Assembly (NCBI GenBank): GCA_947496605.1
Contig: CANMDF010000005.1
Span: forward strand, 20,462 to 84,461
Source of the DNA: an uncultured Paracoccaceae bacterium
GTDB taxonomy: Bacteria > Pseudomonadota > Alphaproteobacteria > Rhodobacterales > Rhodobacteraceae
Direction of reading: 5' to 3'
DNA: 64,000 nucleotides
Positions 7,945 to 16,335 of this stretch are shown here, piece after piece. The stretch's first letter is position 1. Each line of letters begins with the position of its first letter. The notes beneath the pieces are model-generated. The model searched no databases and was not told the DNA's origin. It saw only the letters and a program-made list of their open reading frames with translations. Position numbers and translations under genes: made by a program.

Positions 7945-7965
7945 AATCCCGCCTATTGCGGGATT
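7945..7965. terminator. Terminator-like hairpin
   Basis: AATCCCGC, loop CTATT, GCGGGATT; an 8-bp stem just past the end of the ParA-partner gene. The T-rich side (TTCTCT) is on the plus strand, so its direction is unclear. Confidence 0.45.
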
Positions 7966-7993
7966 TCTCTGGTCTTAATGCGTTGGAGTTCAG

Positions 7994-8698
7994 CTAGGTG
8001 TATTTCTTAGTCAGCTCAGCGATCACGTCATCCAGCATTTGCCAAAAGAGCGTTTCGAACTGTCCGCGTACCATGGCGGGATCGGAGCGCACTCGTAGGG
8101 GGTCATGTTCATCGCGCATGGCATCTAGGATTGCGCCGTCGAGGCGTTTTGATGTGTGATATCCGTCTTGCATCGGAAGTCGGTCTGCGTCGGGTTTGGG
8201 GACAAACGTTGGTGAAAGAACGAACTTCTCCGTGGCACGTCGCCCAGCAAGCATCACAATATCTCGCTGCTGCAGCCCCTTTTCAATCAACGGCTGCATG
8301 GCCTGAGCTTGGTCGATCTTAACAGCGGCATCTAGAGTGATTTGCCTGTCACCGCGTGGCAGATTGGATGCGTTTGGCTCCTCTGCCGGTTCTTGTTTCG
8401 GTCTCGCTGCTATCGGTTTTGCTGCAATCGTCTTTGCTTTTGGTGCTTTAGGCTTGGTGACAGGTTTCTTTGGCTTCGATGCTGAAGTCTTGGTTTCTGC
8501 TGCAGTTGCCTTTGGCTCAACAACGCCAGCTACTTCTTTGGGGTTTGTCGCGTCTTGGCTGGGACTTGTCGATTGTTCGTTAACGCCGGGAATTTTGACG
8601 TCTGGCGGCATGTCACTTTCTACCGCGCGGAAGCGTTCGAATGTGTGTGAATAGTTTGGATCGGCACCGGTAATCTTCGGTTTCTTGCGGCGTACCAT
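7994..8698 (-). CDS. Partner protein of the VirC1/ParA-like ATPase
   Basis: 234 residues. The first 30 residues are basic, residues 45-110 are a low-complexity Lys/Ala/Pro-rich linker, and the C-terminal 120 residues look folded and helical (TLDAAVKIDQAQAMQPLIEK and onward). The ATG overlaps the TAA of the ParA-like gene by one base (TAATG). This ParA-plus-unknown-partner arrangement is what one expects of a partition or transfer-recruitment pair, but the partner lacks recognisable ParB/Noc motifs. Disordered basic regions like this can bind DNA; that is inference. Confidence 0.75.
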   Translation of the reverse strand: MVRRKKPKITGADPNYSHTFERFRAVESDMPPDVKIPGVNEQSTSPSQDATNPKEVAGVVEPKATAAETKTSASKPKKPVTKPKAPKAKTIAAKPIAARPKQEPAEEPNASNLPRGDRQITLDAAVKIDQAQAMQPLIEKGLQQRDIVMLAGRRATEKFVLSPTFVPKPDADRLPMQDGYHTSKRLDGAILDAMRDEHDPLRVRSDPAMVRGQFETLFWQMLDDVIAELTKKYT

Positions 8699-9411
8699 TA
8701 TTCATCCCCCAAGATTTCTGAGAGAATGTCTTGGGCCTCTTCTACGGCTTCGTCAAAGTGCTTGGCGTGTGTTCGAAGAAGTGCATATCTTGATGTGCGT
8801 CTTTTTTCGGCGATGTCATGGAGGAAGCCATCTGCGTCGGCATCCATGTGCTGGTTGCGGTGCATGAAGTAGTTTTCCATGATGGGGAATAGACGTAGAG
8901 CTTCGTCCTCTATCTTCTTTTGGGCCATAGTGGGTTTGTTCGGCACGTCGGCGAAGATGATACGTAAGCTAGGCAGTGCTGTCGGATCGTCAGTGCGATC
9001 ACGAAGCCCAACATACCAATTGAACGTGTCTTTCGTGATCGAGAGGTCTTTCTCTGAGAGCTTCATAGGCACGACGAGGAAATCGCTACTTGCTGCCAGA
9101 TCATCTGCCCAGGCACCGGCTGCGCCTTGTGTGTCGACGAAAACTATGTCGGTTTCGCCAGATTGCCAGGCTTCTTCAATCACCTTTTCGAGGTCACTTG
9201 AAAATTCAAGTTGCTGTACTCTTACCAATGGGTCATCGATCTCGACCCGGTGAAACCACCGATACAATGCTTGCTGTGGGTCGGCATCGAGAACGAGACA
9301 GCGTTTGCCGTCTTTGACAGCAGCGCTGGTGATTGCCTGCATTAGCGTTGTTTTTCCTGCGCCGCCTTTTCGCGTCATCACTGTGACGACTTTCATATCA
9401 TCATTCTGCAT
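8698..9411 (-). CDS. VirC1/ParA-like ATPase
   Basis: 237 residues. Deviant Walker A KGGAGKTT at residues 15-22, the A-prime region LDADPQQAL and the FVDTQG switch place it in the ParA/MinD superfamily. The short form without an N-terminal DNA-binding domain, next to the relaxase operon, resembles VirC1 of Agrobacterium, which brings the relaxosome to the secretion channel; ordinary plasmid partition is the alternative. It is divergent from mobC, with the 7-bp repeat array and a promoter between them. Confidence 0.85.
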   Translation of the reverse strand: MQNDDMKVVTVMTRKGGAGKTTLMQAITSAAVKDGKRCLVLDADPQQALYRWFHRVEIDDPLVRVQQLEFSSDLEKVIEEAWQSGETDIVFVDTQGAAGAWADDLAASSDFLVVPMKLSEKDLSITKDTFNWYVGLRDRTDDPTALPSLRIIFADVPNKPTMAQKKIEDEALRLFPIMENYFMHRNQHMDADADGFLHDIAEKRRTSRYALLRTHAKHFDEAVEEAQDILSEILGDE

Positions 9412-9425
9412 TCTTCTGCTCTCTC

Positions 9426-9695
9426 GTGTGTTGCGTGTCGCTTTTCGCGTGTCGCTTTGATTTTGTTATTGTTCGCGTTCTGCTTGTCACATGACGCGTG
9501 TCGCGTGTCAATTATCGCTGGCCGCCTGTCGCGTGTCCTTTGTCCATGATGCGTGTTGCGTGTCGCGTGATAGAATATGCGTATTGCGTGACGCGTGCTC
9601 AGAACAGCGTGTCGCGTGGAAGGGGCTACTTCTCGCGTATCAATGTTCGCTTGTTGCGTGACGGAGACCGCGTGTCGCGTGTTGAATGTCGAGTG
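9426..9695. repeat. Degenerate 7-bp tandem array (GCGTGTC)n
   Basis: Fifteen exact GCGTG cores occur at 9433, 9447, 9496, 9503, 9531, 9551, 9558, 9565, 9586, 9593, 9607, 9614, 9656, 9670 and 9677. The first five share one register modulo 7 and the other ten share the adjacent register, so the array has a single 1-bp slip. Imperfect units (GCTTG, GCGTA, GCCTG, GCTGG) fill the same registers. About 38 units cover the region between the ParA-like gene and the mob promoter. All frames stay open because the unit has no stop, which explains the long Thr-Arg-His-Ala repeats in translation. Confidence 0.9.
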
Positions 9696-9941
9696 GGGCT
9701 CAGAGGTGTATTTATCATCCGATAGGAGGGGACGGATCAACTGCGCGGACTCGAACGACTGCGTAGCGCCACGGAGAGGGGTGCTACAGCGTCATCTCGC
9801 AAAAATATGGGGAGCGGTAGCCCTCAGGCTGTTGCGGTCCTACAGGGAGCGATTTTCAAAGCTTAGGATCACGCGAGTTTGGCTGGCTGGCAAGTTTCTA
9901 CATCTGTGGCCTCGGTTTTGCAAACCTCGGCGAGAAACGGA

Positions 9942-10013
9942 ATACATACCTCAATTCAAACAAAACAGCAGTATTGACACAATACCGCATTTTTGTATTC
10001 TTTCGGTATGTAT
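9942..10013 (+). promoter_or_regulatory. Promoter and palindromes upstream of mobC; possible oriT region
   Basis: TTGACA (9974-9979), a 16-base spacer and TATTCT (9996-10001) form a good sigma-70 promoter for the mob operon. The palindrome GTATTG-ACA-CAATAC (9971-9985) covers its -35. An outer inverted pair, ATACATACC (9942-9950) and GGTATGTAT (10005-10013), brackets the promoter. The stretch between the array and mobC is the natural place for oriT, but I see no clear TATCCTGC-type nick core. Confidence 0.6.
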
Positions 10014-10046
10014 GAGGATGGCAGGAAATAGGGGTTCTTTGTTCGT

Positions 10047-10619
10047 ATGCCTAAAGGACGAATTCTAACACCAAACGAGCGCCTGGTGATAGTGCGTGAG
10101 GCGTCGAAAGGTGCTGACGTGAAAGGGCTTGCCCTGCGATTTGGGGTCACGCGGCGAACGATCCACTATACAATCAAGCGCGAAAAAGATCGGCGTCGGG
10201 ACACTGGGATAAGAACTGCCGCCGCAAGCGTAACGGTGACACCAGACGAGATGGACGCGTTTGATCTGGCGATTTCAAAACATGGATTTGGCAGTCGGGC
10301 AGACGCATTGCGGGCGCTGATGCAGGCGACGAATGGCATTTTCGTCCCCGATGATCACCTGTCTGGCGAGCTGGCCGGGTTCCGTGCCGCCCTAAATCGT
10401 GTTGGTAACAACATCACCCAGATTGCGAGGCGGATGAACGAAGCAAAAAAGCGCGGTATGCCTGCGCCGTGGTCGGACAGGCAGTACGAGGAAATCAGGG
10501 CGCTCGCAGGTCTGATTTTGGAGATGGGGGATCAAGCTGATTTACTCATCAAACGGCGCAAGGATGCCATGACGGTGACGGTGAACGAGGTGTTGAGGGA
10601 GTTTGCTCTTGGCACGTAA
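10047..10619 (+). CDS. mobC: Relaxosome accessory protein (MobC/VirD1-like)
   Basis: 190 residues. The N-terminal 45 residues form a helix-turn-helix (LALRFGVTRRTIHYTIK). The C-terminal part has the MobC signature VGNNITQIARRMNEA at about residues 118-132. It would bind oriT and help the relaxase nick. It is the first gene of the mobC-relaxase-VirD4 operon, and its end overlaps the relaxase start. Confidence 0.85.
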   Translation: MPKGRILTPNERLVIVREASKGADVKGLALRFGVTRRTIHYTIKREKDRRRDTGIRTAAASVTVTPDEMDAFDLAISKHGFGSRADALRALMQATNGIFVPDDHLSGELAGFRAALNRVGNNITQIARRMNEAKKRGMPAPWSDRQYEEIRALAGLILEMGDQADLLIKRRKDAMTVTVNEVLREFALGT

Positions 10620-13600
10620 TAACGCCGTCGAGGCTGTCACAGGTGAGGTGTTCCGGGAGGGATGGGACCGTGTTCGCGGTTCTATGCAAGGTCTCAACAG
10701 TAAGAAGCACGGACAACTCTATCGCGCTGCACGCGGTCATCGTTCGGCGGTGTTCAAGGCCATCAAGAACGGCGGGACGCACACGAAGGGCCAGCTCAGC
10801 AATCAGCTTTCCTATATCACGCGCGATCATAAGCTGGCGCATTTCGTGGATAGTCGTGGCACATTCGATGGCAAGACGAAGTTCGATGACAAAGTCATCA
10901 AGAAGATCACGGATCGATTTGCCGAGCGTTGGGACAGTGGTTTCCGCCCGAAGATGGGCAACACCACGCACATGCTCATGTCGTTTCCGAAAGGTACGAA
11001 GTCGGAGGACGTGAGAGACATCGCGTCTGACGTATGTGAGCGGTTCTTTGAAACCTATGATGGCCACTTCGATTATGTGATTGCCGTCCACAAGGATCGG
11101 GATCATCCGCACGCCCACATCGTCTTGAACAGACGGTCCCAGGAGGGTGAGTTTTTCTATCTGGGTCGTGATCATCGGTTCAATTACGACGATTTTCGCT
11201 TCGCAATGGTGGAAGAGGCCGAGAAGTACAGTGTGAAGCTGGAAGCGACGCGGCGGGTTGATCGCGGTCTTGTCCATTATCCGCCCAGGACGCGGGAAAT
11301 CTACGCGGTCAAGCAAGACGCTGAAAACGGTGCGATGCGCGAACCCGAACAGAGAGAGCGGGTAGGGCGCGATCTGGCACGAACAGTGGCAGAGATTGCC
11401 AGCACGAGACTTGTCTATCACTCGCTCGCTGCGGAGGCCTCAACCGACAGCCGAGAAGAAATTTCCGAGGCCCTTCTGAAAGCGGCAGAGCTTTTGGGCA
11501 AGGGAACAACCATTCAGCATGATGGAGACATTTACATGGGAGCCGCCGAGGACTTTGACGATCTGAGAGGGCAATATGCCGAAACCGTTGAGGAAGTGCA
11601 GGCCCGCATCGCACGGCTTCCTGAAGGTGAACGGGCGGCCAATGAACGAAGGCTGAACGACATCCAAGTCGGCCTCCGTCGGATGCAGCCGCTTGGTCTG
11701 CGATCTGTGACGCTTGAGCAAAAGCCTTCAGAGGGCGGGATTTATTCTGAGACGAATATCAACAGCGAGCTTGTTGGGCGATTGCAGGATGGGAGCACGC
11801 GAGCCCAGATTGACAACGCTTTGAGAGGGACCGGGATCAGGGCTGATACCGTCGTCAACCGCATCGCGACCGGCGCACCAAACGCGGCGCTAGAGCGTCA
11901 ATGGGTTGCCGATGATCTTGCAAAGGTTGCCGAGGCGCAGGGTTTGAACCTTGAACGCAAGGACGACTTAGAGGCTGCGCGTGAGCGCTTGAACCAAGTG
12001 CATGTAGAGTTAGGCACCGCACTCGAGCGGGCAGAGGTGCTGCGCGATGACGGCGTGATTGAAGAAACTCGCGAAATCCGCTTCCACTTTGATCAAGAGC
12101 GATTGGACGACACGACTCGGGCGGTGCGCCAAGAATTGAGAGGGCAGGGGGTCAATGAAGCGCAGCTTGACGCCCGTGCCATTGAGATTGAAAACCGGGC
12201 GTTTGACCGGGTTAAGGCAGAGCAGCGGGACTATCTCGCAACGCGGCCTGAAATTCTTTCTGATCCAGGGGCTGTCTACCGCACAGACGAAGAGGGTAGG
12301 GGGCGGATCACAGATCGGGAGCTAGCGGATCGGCTTGATCGGGAGATAGACGTCATCCTTGACCGTTCGCCCGCCAATCAGAGCATTTCCGAGGCCGTCG
12401 CATCCGATTTCAAGGATCGCTACCCCGACATGCCCGATCACGTTGCACGAGGCTTGGGCGATACCTACGAGACGAGCTTCCGTTTGAATAATGAGCAGGA
12501 GTTGCGCGAGGCAGAGCTTGAAGCCGCCGATGGTGAGACTGCACGAGAAGCCGCGCTTGAAGCGAACCGGAATGACAATGGGATCGCGCAGACTGAAGCC
12601 GATGGTATCTCGTCAGCTGATAGGCGTGAGTTCGATGAACTCGAACGTCAGTTTGCGCTCACAGATTTCAATTATCCCTATTCGGATGACCCGAACGCGC
12701 GTGATGTAGGGCGCGAACAAGCGCAACGGGCGTCAGATGCATTTCGCTCGTTTGCGGCGAGGTCGCCACTACACGCAGCTATGGCTTCGAGTGCATGGGA
12801 TCGCGCAACGGATATTATGCGAGGGCCAGAGGGATATCTGAGGCAGGAGAAGCGAGAGCCAATTCTGGAACGCGCTGAAGAATGGGAGTTGATGGGAAGA
12901 CCAATCACTCTGGAGGAGATGGAGCGTGCGATTGAAGATGATCGAAATGATGACATCCAATTGGAGTGGCTGCAAAATTCGGGAATTGAACGTGCCGAGC
13001 AAGAAGGCATAGCCGCTCAAGAGAGCCGCAACATTCGCGCGATGGAGATAGACCAAACCAGTCTTGATCGTATGAGTTCGCGGGTGCGTGATGAAATCAT
13101 GGCTGAAAATGCTGAAACCGAGAGTTTCGATCAACGCTATGAGCGTGCGGAAGCCATGGCTGCGAGCGGGGCCATCGAACATACGGCTCGGGCCCGCATT
13201 CTGCAAGAGCGTGAAGAATACCTCAGTCAAAGACCGGAGCTTGCCGCAGAGCGGGTCCTTCCATACTCGGATCTTCCTTTTGGCGCGAAGATCGAGGACC
13301 GCGAGCGCGTCGATCAGATCAGTCGCGAAGTGGACCGGGTTATGGCTGATCGTGACAATCGCGGAGAGGTTTCAACAGCCGTCGCCGATGATTTCCCCGC
13401 CCGTTATCCAGACATGCCGAACCATTTGGCCCGTGGCCTTGGCCGGACTTATGAGGTCGCAAGTGAGGCGCGCGATAGGGAAGCTATTCGTGATTATGAA
13501 GAAACCCGCATCGAGAACGAAGAAATCCGGCGCGTGGTTGAGCATGAGAGGTCTGACGACGTGTCGCCGTCGCTGGCAACGGACGAGCAGCGTCTCAGCT

Positions 13601-13860
13601 ATCGCGAGCAGGTCGAGAAAGAGCTTGACGATGAGCAGATCGAGCGGTTGCGGGAAGGTGACAGCGACGCCTTGGAGAACATGTCTGACGACAGGCTAGA
13701 CCGTCTCTACGCTGCGAAAGCCTATCTACAATCGGATGCAGCAACGGCGAACTCTGAAGCCTATCGCGAGGTCGTGGAAGAGATCGCCGAAGAGCAGTAT
13801 GAGTTGCAACGAGACCGGCTAGTCGACTCTGAACGCGAAGGAGGGCCGGTCCATGGGTAA
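10609..13860 (+). CDS. virD2: Relaxase, VirD2-like, with a very long C-terminal region
   Basis: About 1083 residues. The start is taken as TTG 10609, seven bases after GAGGGAG; a TTG at 10603 is too close to the ribosome site. The relaxase domain fills the first 200 residues: a candidate nicking tyrosine in LSYITRDH (about residue 69) and the metal-binding triad in HKDRDHPHAHIVLN (about 161-174). The remaining 850 residues are acidic and helical and contain two copies of a module of about 85 residues (about 536-623 and 865-950), each ending in YPDMP-H-ARGLG-TYE. The start overlaps mobC and the stop overlaps the VirD4 start. Confidence 0.9.
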   Translation: MARNNAVEAVTGEVFREGWDRVRGSMQGLNSKKHGQLYRAARGHRSAVFKAIKNGGTHTKGQLSNQLSYITRDHKLAHFVDSRGTFDGKTKFDDKVIKKITDRFAERWDSGFRPKMGNTTHMLMSFPKGTKSEDVRDIASDVCERFFETYDGHFDYVIAVHKDRDHPHAHIVLNRRSQEGEFFYLGRDHRFNYDDFRFAMVEEAEKYSVKLEATRRVDRGLVHYPPRTREIYAVKQDAENGAMREPEQRERVGRDLARTVAEIASTRLVYHSLAAEASTDSREEISEALLKAAELLGKGTTIQHDGDIYMGAAEDFDDLRGQYAETVEEVQARIARLPEGERAANERRLNDIQVGLRRMQPLGLRSVTLEQKPSEGGIYSETNINSELVGRLQDGSTRAQIDNALRGTGIRADTVVNRIATGAPNAALERQWVADDLAKVAEAQGLNLERKDDLEAARERLNQVHVELGTALERAEVLRDDGVIEETREIRFHFDQERLDDTTRAVRQELRGQGVNEAQLDARAIEIENRAFDRVKAEQRDYLATRPEILSDPGAVYRTDEEGRGRITDRELADRLDREIDVILDRSPANQSISEAVASDFKDRYPDMPDHVARGLGDTYETSFRLNNEQELREAELEAADGETAREAALEANRNDNGIAQTEADGISSADRREFDELERQFALTDFNYPYSDDPNARDVGREQAQRASDAFRSFAARSPLHAAMASSAWDRATDIMRGPEGYLRQEKREPILERAEEWELMGRPITLEEMERAIEDDRNDDIQLEWLQNSGIERAEQEGIAAQESRNIRAMEIDQTSLDRMSSRVRDEIMAENAETESFDQRYERAEAMAASGAIEHTARARILQEREEYLSQRPELAAERVLPYSDLPFGAKIEDRERVDQISREVDRVMADRDNRGEVSTAVADDFPARYPDMPNHLARGLGRTYEVASEARDREAIRDYEETRIENEEIRRVVEHERSDDVSPSLATDEQRLSYREQVEKELDDEQIERLREGDSDALENMSDDRLDRLYAAKAYLQSDAATANSEAYREVVEEIAEEQYELQRDRLVDSEREGGPVHG

Positions 13861-15979
13861 GGGTCGCATTGCATTTGGCGTCCTCATTCTTACGCTGTTG
13901 GCACTCACCATCGGCTATGTCGTTTCTTCTGCTGTCTTGACGTTCAAGGACTTAGGTTTTCAGGCCGATATCGACTTTTTCTATCTCGCGGAGAACTACT
14001 TATATCTTCGCCAGTACAGGCCTGAAGACTACCGGCTTGTGAACCTCATCATGGCTGGGATCGGCATTGCTGGTTTGATGATGAGCGTTGCCGTGTCCGG
14101 TTCGGCGCTGACCAAGTTCGGCCTCACGCATTGGCAGAAGAGCGGGGAGCTGGCGAAGAATGGGTTTTTTGGAAAGCCCGGAACAGGTTTCATTCTCGGT
14201 AAGCTGGCGAAGCCAAAACGCAAAGGCAAATATCTGGTTGCTAAGACCTTCCCGCACGCGCTCATTGTTGCGCCGACCGGTCGAGGCAAGACGACCGGTT
14301 TCGTCATACCCAATCTTCTAACGTGGGAAGGCTCTGCCGTTGTCCTGGATGTGAAGGGGGAGAACTTTGAGGCGACCGCACGACATCGTTGCAAACAGGG
14401 AGATAAGATCTTCCGCTTTGCGCCGACCGATTTTGAGGATCGCAGAACGCATCGCTATAACCCTTTGCTTCGCATTTCCGAATTGAAGGACCCGGCGCAG
14501 CAACAGATGGAGCTGCAACTACTCGCAACACTGTTTCTGCAGAATGAGAACGACCGCGTTCAAGGTCTCTTGAAAGGTGGGATCGATCTATTCGTCGCCG
14601 CAGGTCTCTTGGCACTCGAGCGCAAGAAGCCCACGCTTGGAGAAATCTACCGCATCGCGGCATCTGGCGGGAACAAGCAGAAGGAATATATGGCGCGCGG
14701 CGTGGAGGTGGAGAACGAAGCTGCGAAGCTGATTTTCACGCGGCTCGCCTCGACCAACAACGAAACGCTGACTTCCTATGTGTCGCTGTTAATGACTTCG
14801 GGCTTGGACCAATGGCAGAACCCGGCGATTGACGCTGCAACACAGGAGTCAGACTTCGATTTCCGGAAAATTCGAAAGGAGCCATTCAGCGTCTACCTAA
14901 TTGTTCAGCCTCTGATGGTCGAACCAATGGCGCCACTGATCCGGCTGTTCTTTTCTGACCTTCTGGCGTCGATGCAGGACAAGGAACCAGGTCCGGACGA
15001 GCCTTGGCCGGTCATGATTATGCTCGATGAGTTCAACCGGCTTGGAAAAATGCCCATTGTGACGAAAAGCATCGAGACGCTGCGAGCGTATCGCGGGCAT
15101 CTGGCAATCGTCACCCAAACGATCCCGGCGCTTGATGAAATCTATGGGGAAAACACCCGACGCGCTTTACAAGGGAACGCTGGGGTAAAGCTCTACCTTA
15201 CCCCATCGGATGAAAAGACGGTCGAAGAGCTGACTAAGGCTGTCGGAAAGACGACAAAAAAGGTTGTCACGCAGTCGCGGGCAATCGGCAAAATGCCTTT
15301 TGAGGGTCGCAGTCAGTCGGTGAGGACGGAGGAAGTCTCATTGCTTCCGGAGGACGAAGCCAGGCGCTTGCCGCTTGATGAAATCGTTATGGTGATCGAC
15401 GCGCAAATGCCTATCCGAGCAAAGCGTATCGAGTACTTCAACGATCCATTCTTCACGGGCATCCATGCTGCGCAAAAAGGGGATCTTCCTTTCCCTGAGA
15501 ATGAGGTTTCCACTTCTATCGCCACAGCCGAAGAAGAAGTCGAGGAAGAGGATTTGACAGTCGAGGCCGGGGTTGAAACGCCTTCACCAGAGCCAACAGT
15601 AAGTCCACCGACTGACGCGGCGGCCCAGTTGCCTGCGGCGACGCCGACACCACCGCCAGCGCAAGGCAAGTTGCCAATTGAACCTGTTGATCGTCCAGCT
15701 CCGCCGCGCGAGTCTATTCAAATGGCTATGGCTACCAAACAACGTGAGACACTGCGCACGTCTAAGAGAAAGAAGGCCAAGGGTGTGGTGGCAGTTGATG
15801 CGGATCAGCAGCGTCAAATCGAATTGAACCTAGCGATGCAAACCGAGTTGATCTTAGAAGTGCCGACTGATGCGGATGTAGCCGAGCTGCAAAAGGCCAT
15901 GGGTGATCTGGAAGACTTCAGAGATAGCTTGCCTGAGGAGGCGGACGTTACGCGGGGGCTAACTGCGAAAGCTGTTTAA
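13853..15979 (+). CDS. virD4: Type IV coupling protein VirD4
   Basis: 708 residues. Two N-terminal membrane helices (about residues 7-28 and 63-83) are followed by the TraG/VirD4 ATPase with Walker A APTGRGKT (140-147), the VLDVKGENFE segment and Walker B VMIMLDEFNRLG. The C-terminal 170 residues are proline- and glutamate-rich and likely flexible. It links the relaxosome to the VirB channel in the inner membrane. It overlaps the relaxase by eight bases, ending the mob operon. Confidence 0.95.
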   Translation: MGKGRIAFGVLILTLLALTIGYVVSSAVLTFKDLGFQADIDFFYLAENYLYLRQYRPEDYRLVNLIMAGIGIAGLMMSVAVSGSALTKFGLTHWQKSGELAKNGFFGKPGTGFILGKLAKPKRKGKYLVAKTFPHALIVAPTGRGKTTGFVIPNLLTWEGSAVVLDVKGENFEATARHRCKQGDKIFRFAPTDFEDRRTHRYNPLLRISELKDPAQQQMELQLLATLFLQNENDRVQGLLKGGIDLFVAAGLLALERKKPTLGEIYRIAASGGNKQKEYMARGVEVENEAAKLIFTRLASTNNETLTSYVSLLMTSGLDQWQNPAIDAATQESDFDFRKIRKEPFSVYLIVQPLMVEPMAPLIRLFFSDLLASMQDKEPGPDEPWPVMIMLDEFNRLGKMPIVTKSIETLRAYRGHLAIVTQTIPALDEIYGENTRRALQGNAGVKLYLTPSDEKTVEELTKAVGKTTKKVVTQSRAIGKMPFEGRSQSVRTEEVSLLPEDEARRLPLDEIVMVIDAQMPIRAKRIEYFNDPFFTGIHAAQKGDLPFPENEVSTSIATAEEEVEEEDLTVEAGVETPSPEPTVSPPTDAAAQLPAATPTPPPAQGKLPIEPVDRPAPPRESIQMAMATKQRETLRTSKRKKAKGVVAVDADQQRQIELNLAMQTELILEVPTDADVAELQKAMGDLEDFRDSLPEEADVTRGLTAKAV

Positions 15980-15996
15980 GAGGGCAGTGGGGCGCT

Positions 15997-16278
15997 TCAA
16001 TGCAGCGTCCGCGGAGGATGATCGAATAGGATTACGCGGAATCCTTCTGGATCGGAAGGCGGTGTAACGAGCAGGAATATTTCGTGTGATCCCTCTTTCT
16101 CATATAGGCAGCGATACTTACCCTTGTGATCGCCTTCGTCGGTAATTTCATCGTAGCGACAGGTGTAAGTAATCCCGGCGCTCTCCCATTCCGAGATACC
16201 TAATAAAGTGATCAGAGAGAGCGGTGTCCCATCGAGCATGATGAGCTTTTGATCAACAACGATTTGTTCCATGGGCAT
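15997..16278 (-). CDS. Small hypothetical protein at the end of the T4SS operon
   Basis: 93 residues (a second ATG two codons in, at 16272). Soluble, beta-rich, with two cysteines; no family recognised. It is the last gene in the direction of the virB operon and convergent with virD4, so it may be co-transcribed with virB6. Confidence 0.65.
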   Translation of the reverse strand: MPMEQIVVDQKLIMLDGTPLSLITLLGISEWESAGITYTCRYDEITDEGDHKGKYRCLYEKEGSHEIFLLVTPPSDPEGFRVILFDHPPRTLH

Positions 16279-16335
16279 CCGACTTGTTAATGCGAAGACG
16301 GCCCGCGATGCGAGCCGTCTAGGGGATGTTGAATG

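Larger units (their letters stand above)
7599..7993. other. Gene-free stretch with strong secondary structure
   Basis: No convincing gene. It holds a perfect 22-bp inverted repeat, hairpin repeat copy 4 and a terminator-like stem, listed separately. Confidence 0.5.

Noticed and set aside
9426..9695. CRISPR array
   Set aside because: Units are 7 bp with no spacers of fixed length and no cas genes nearby.
9393..9740. Open frame of 115 residues with Thr-Arg-His-Ala repeats
   Set aside because: All frames are open through the 7-bp array because its unit contains no stop; no ribosome site and no conserved fold. It is a by-product of the repeat.
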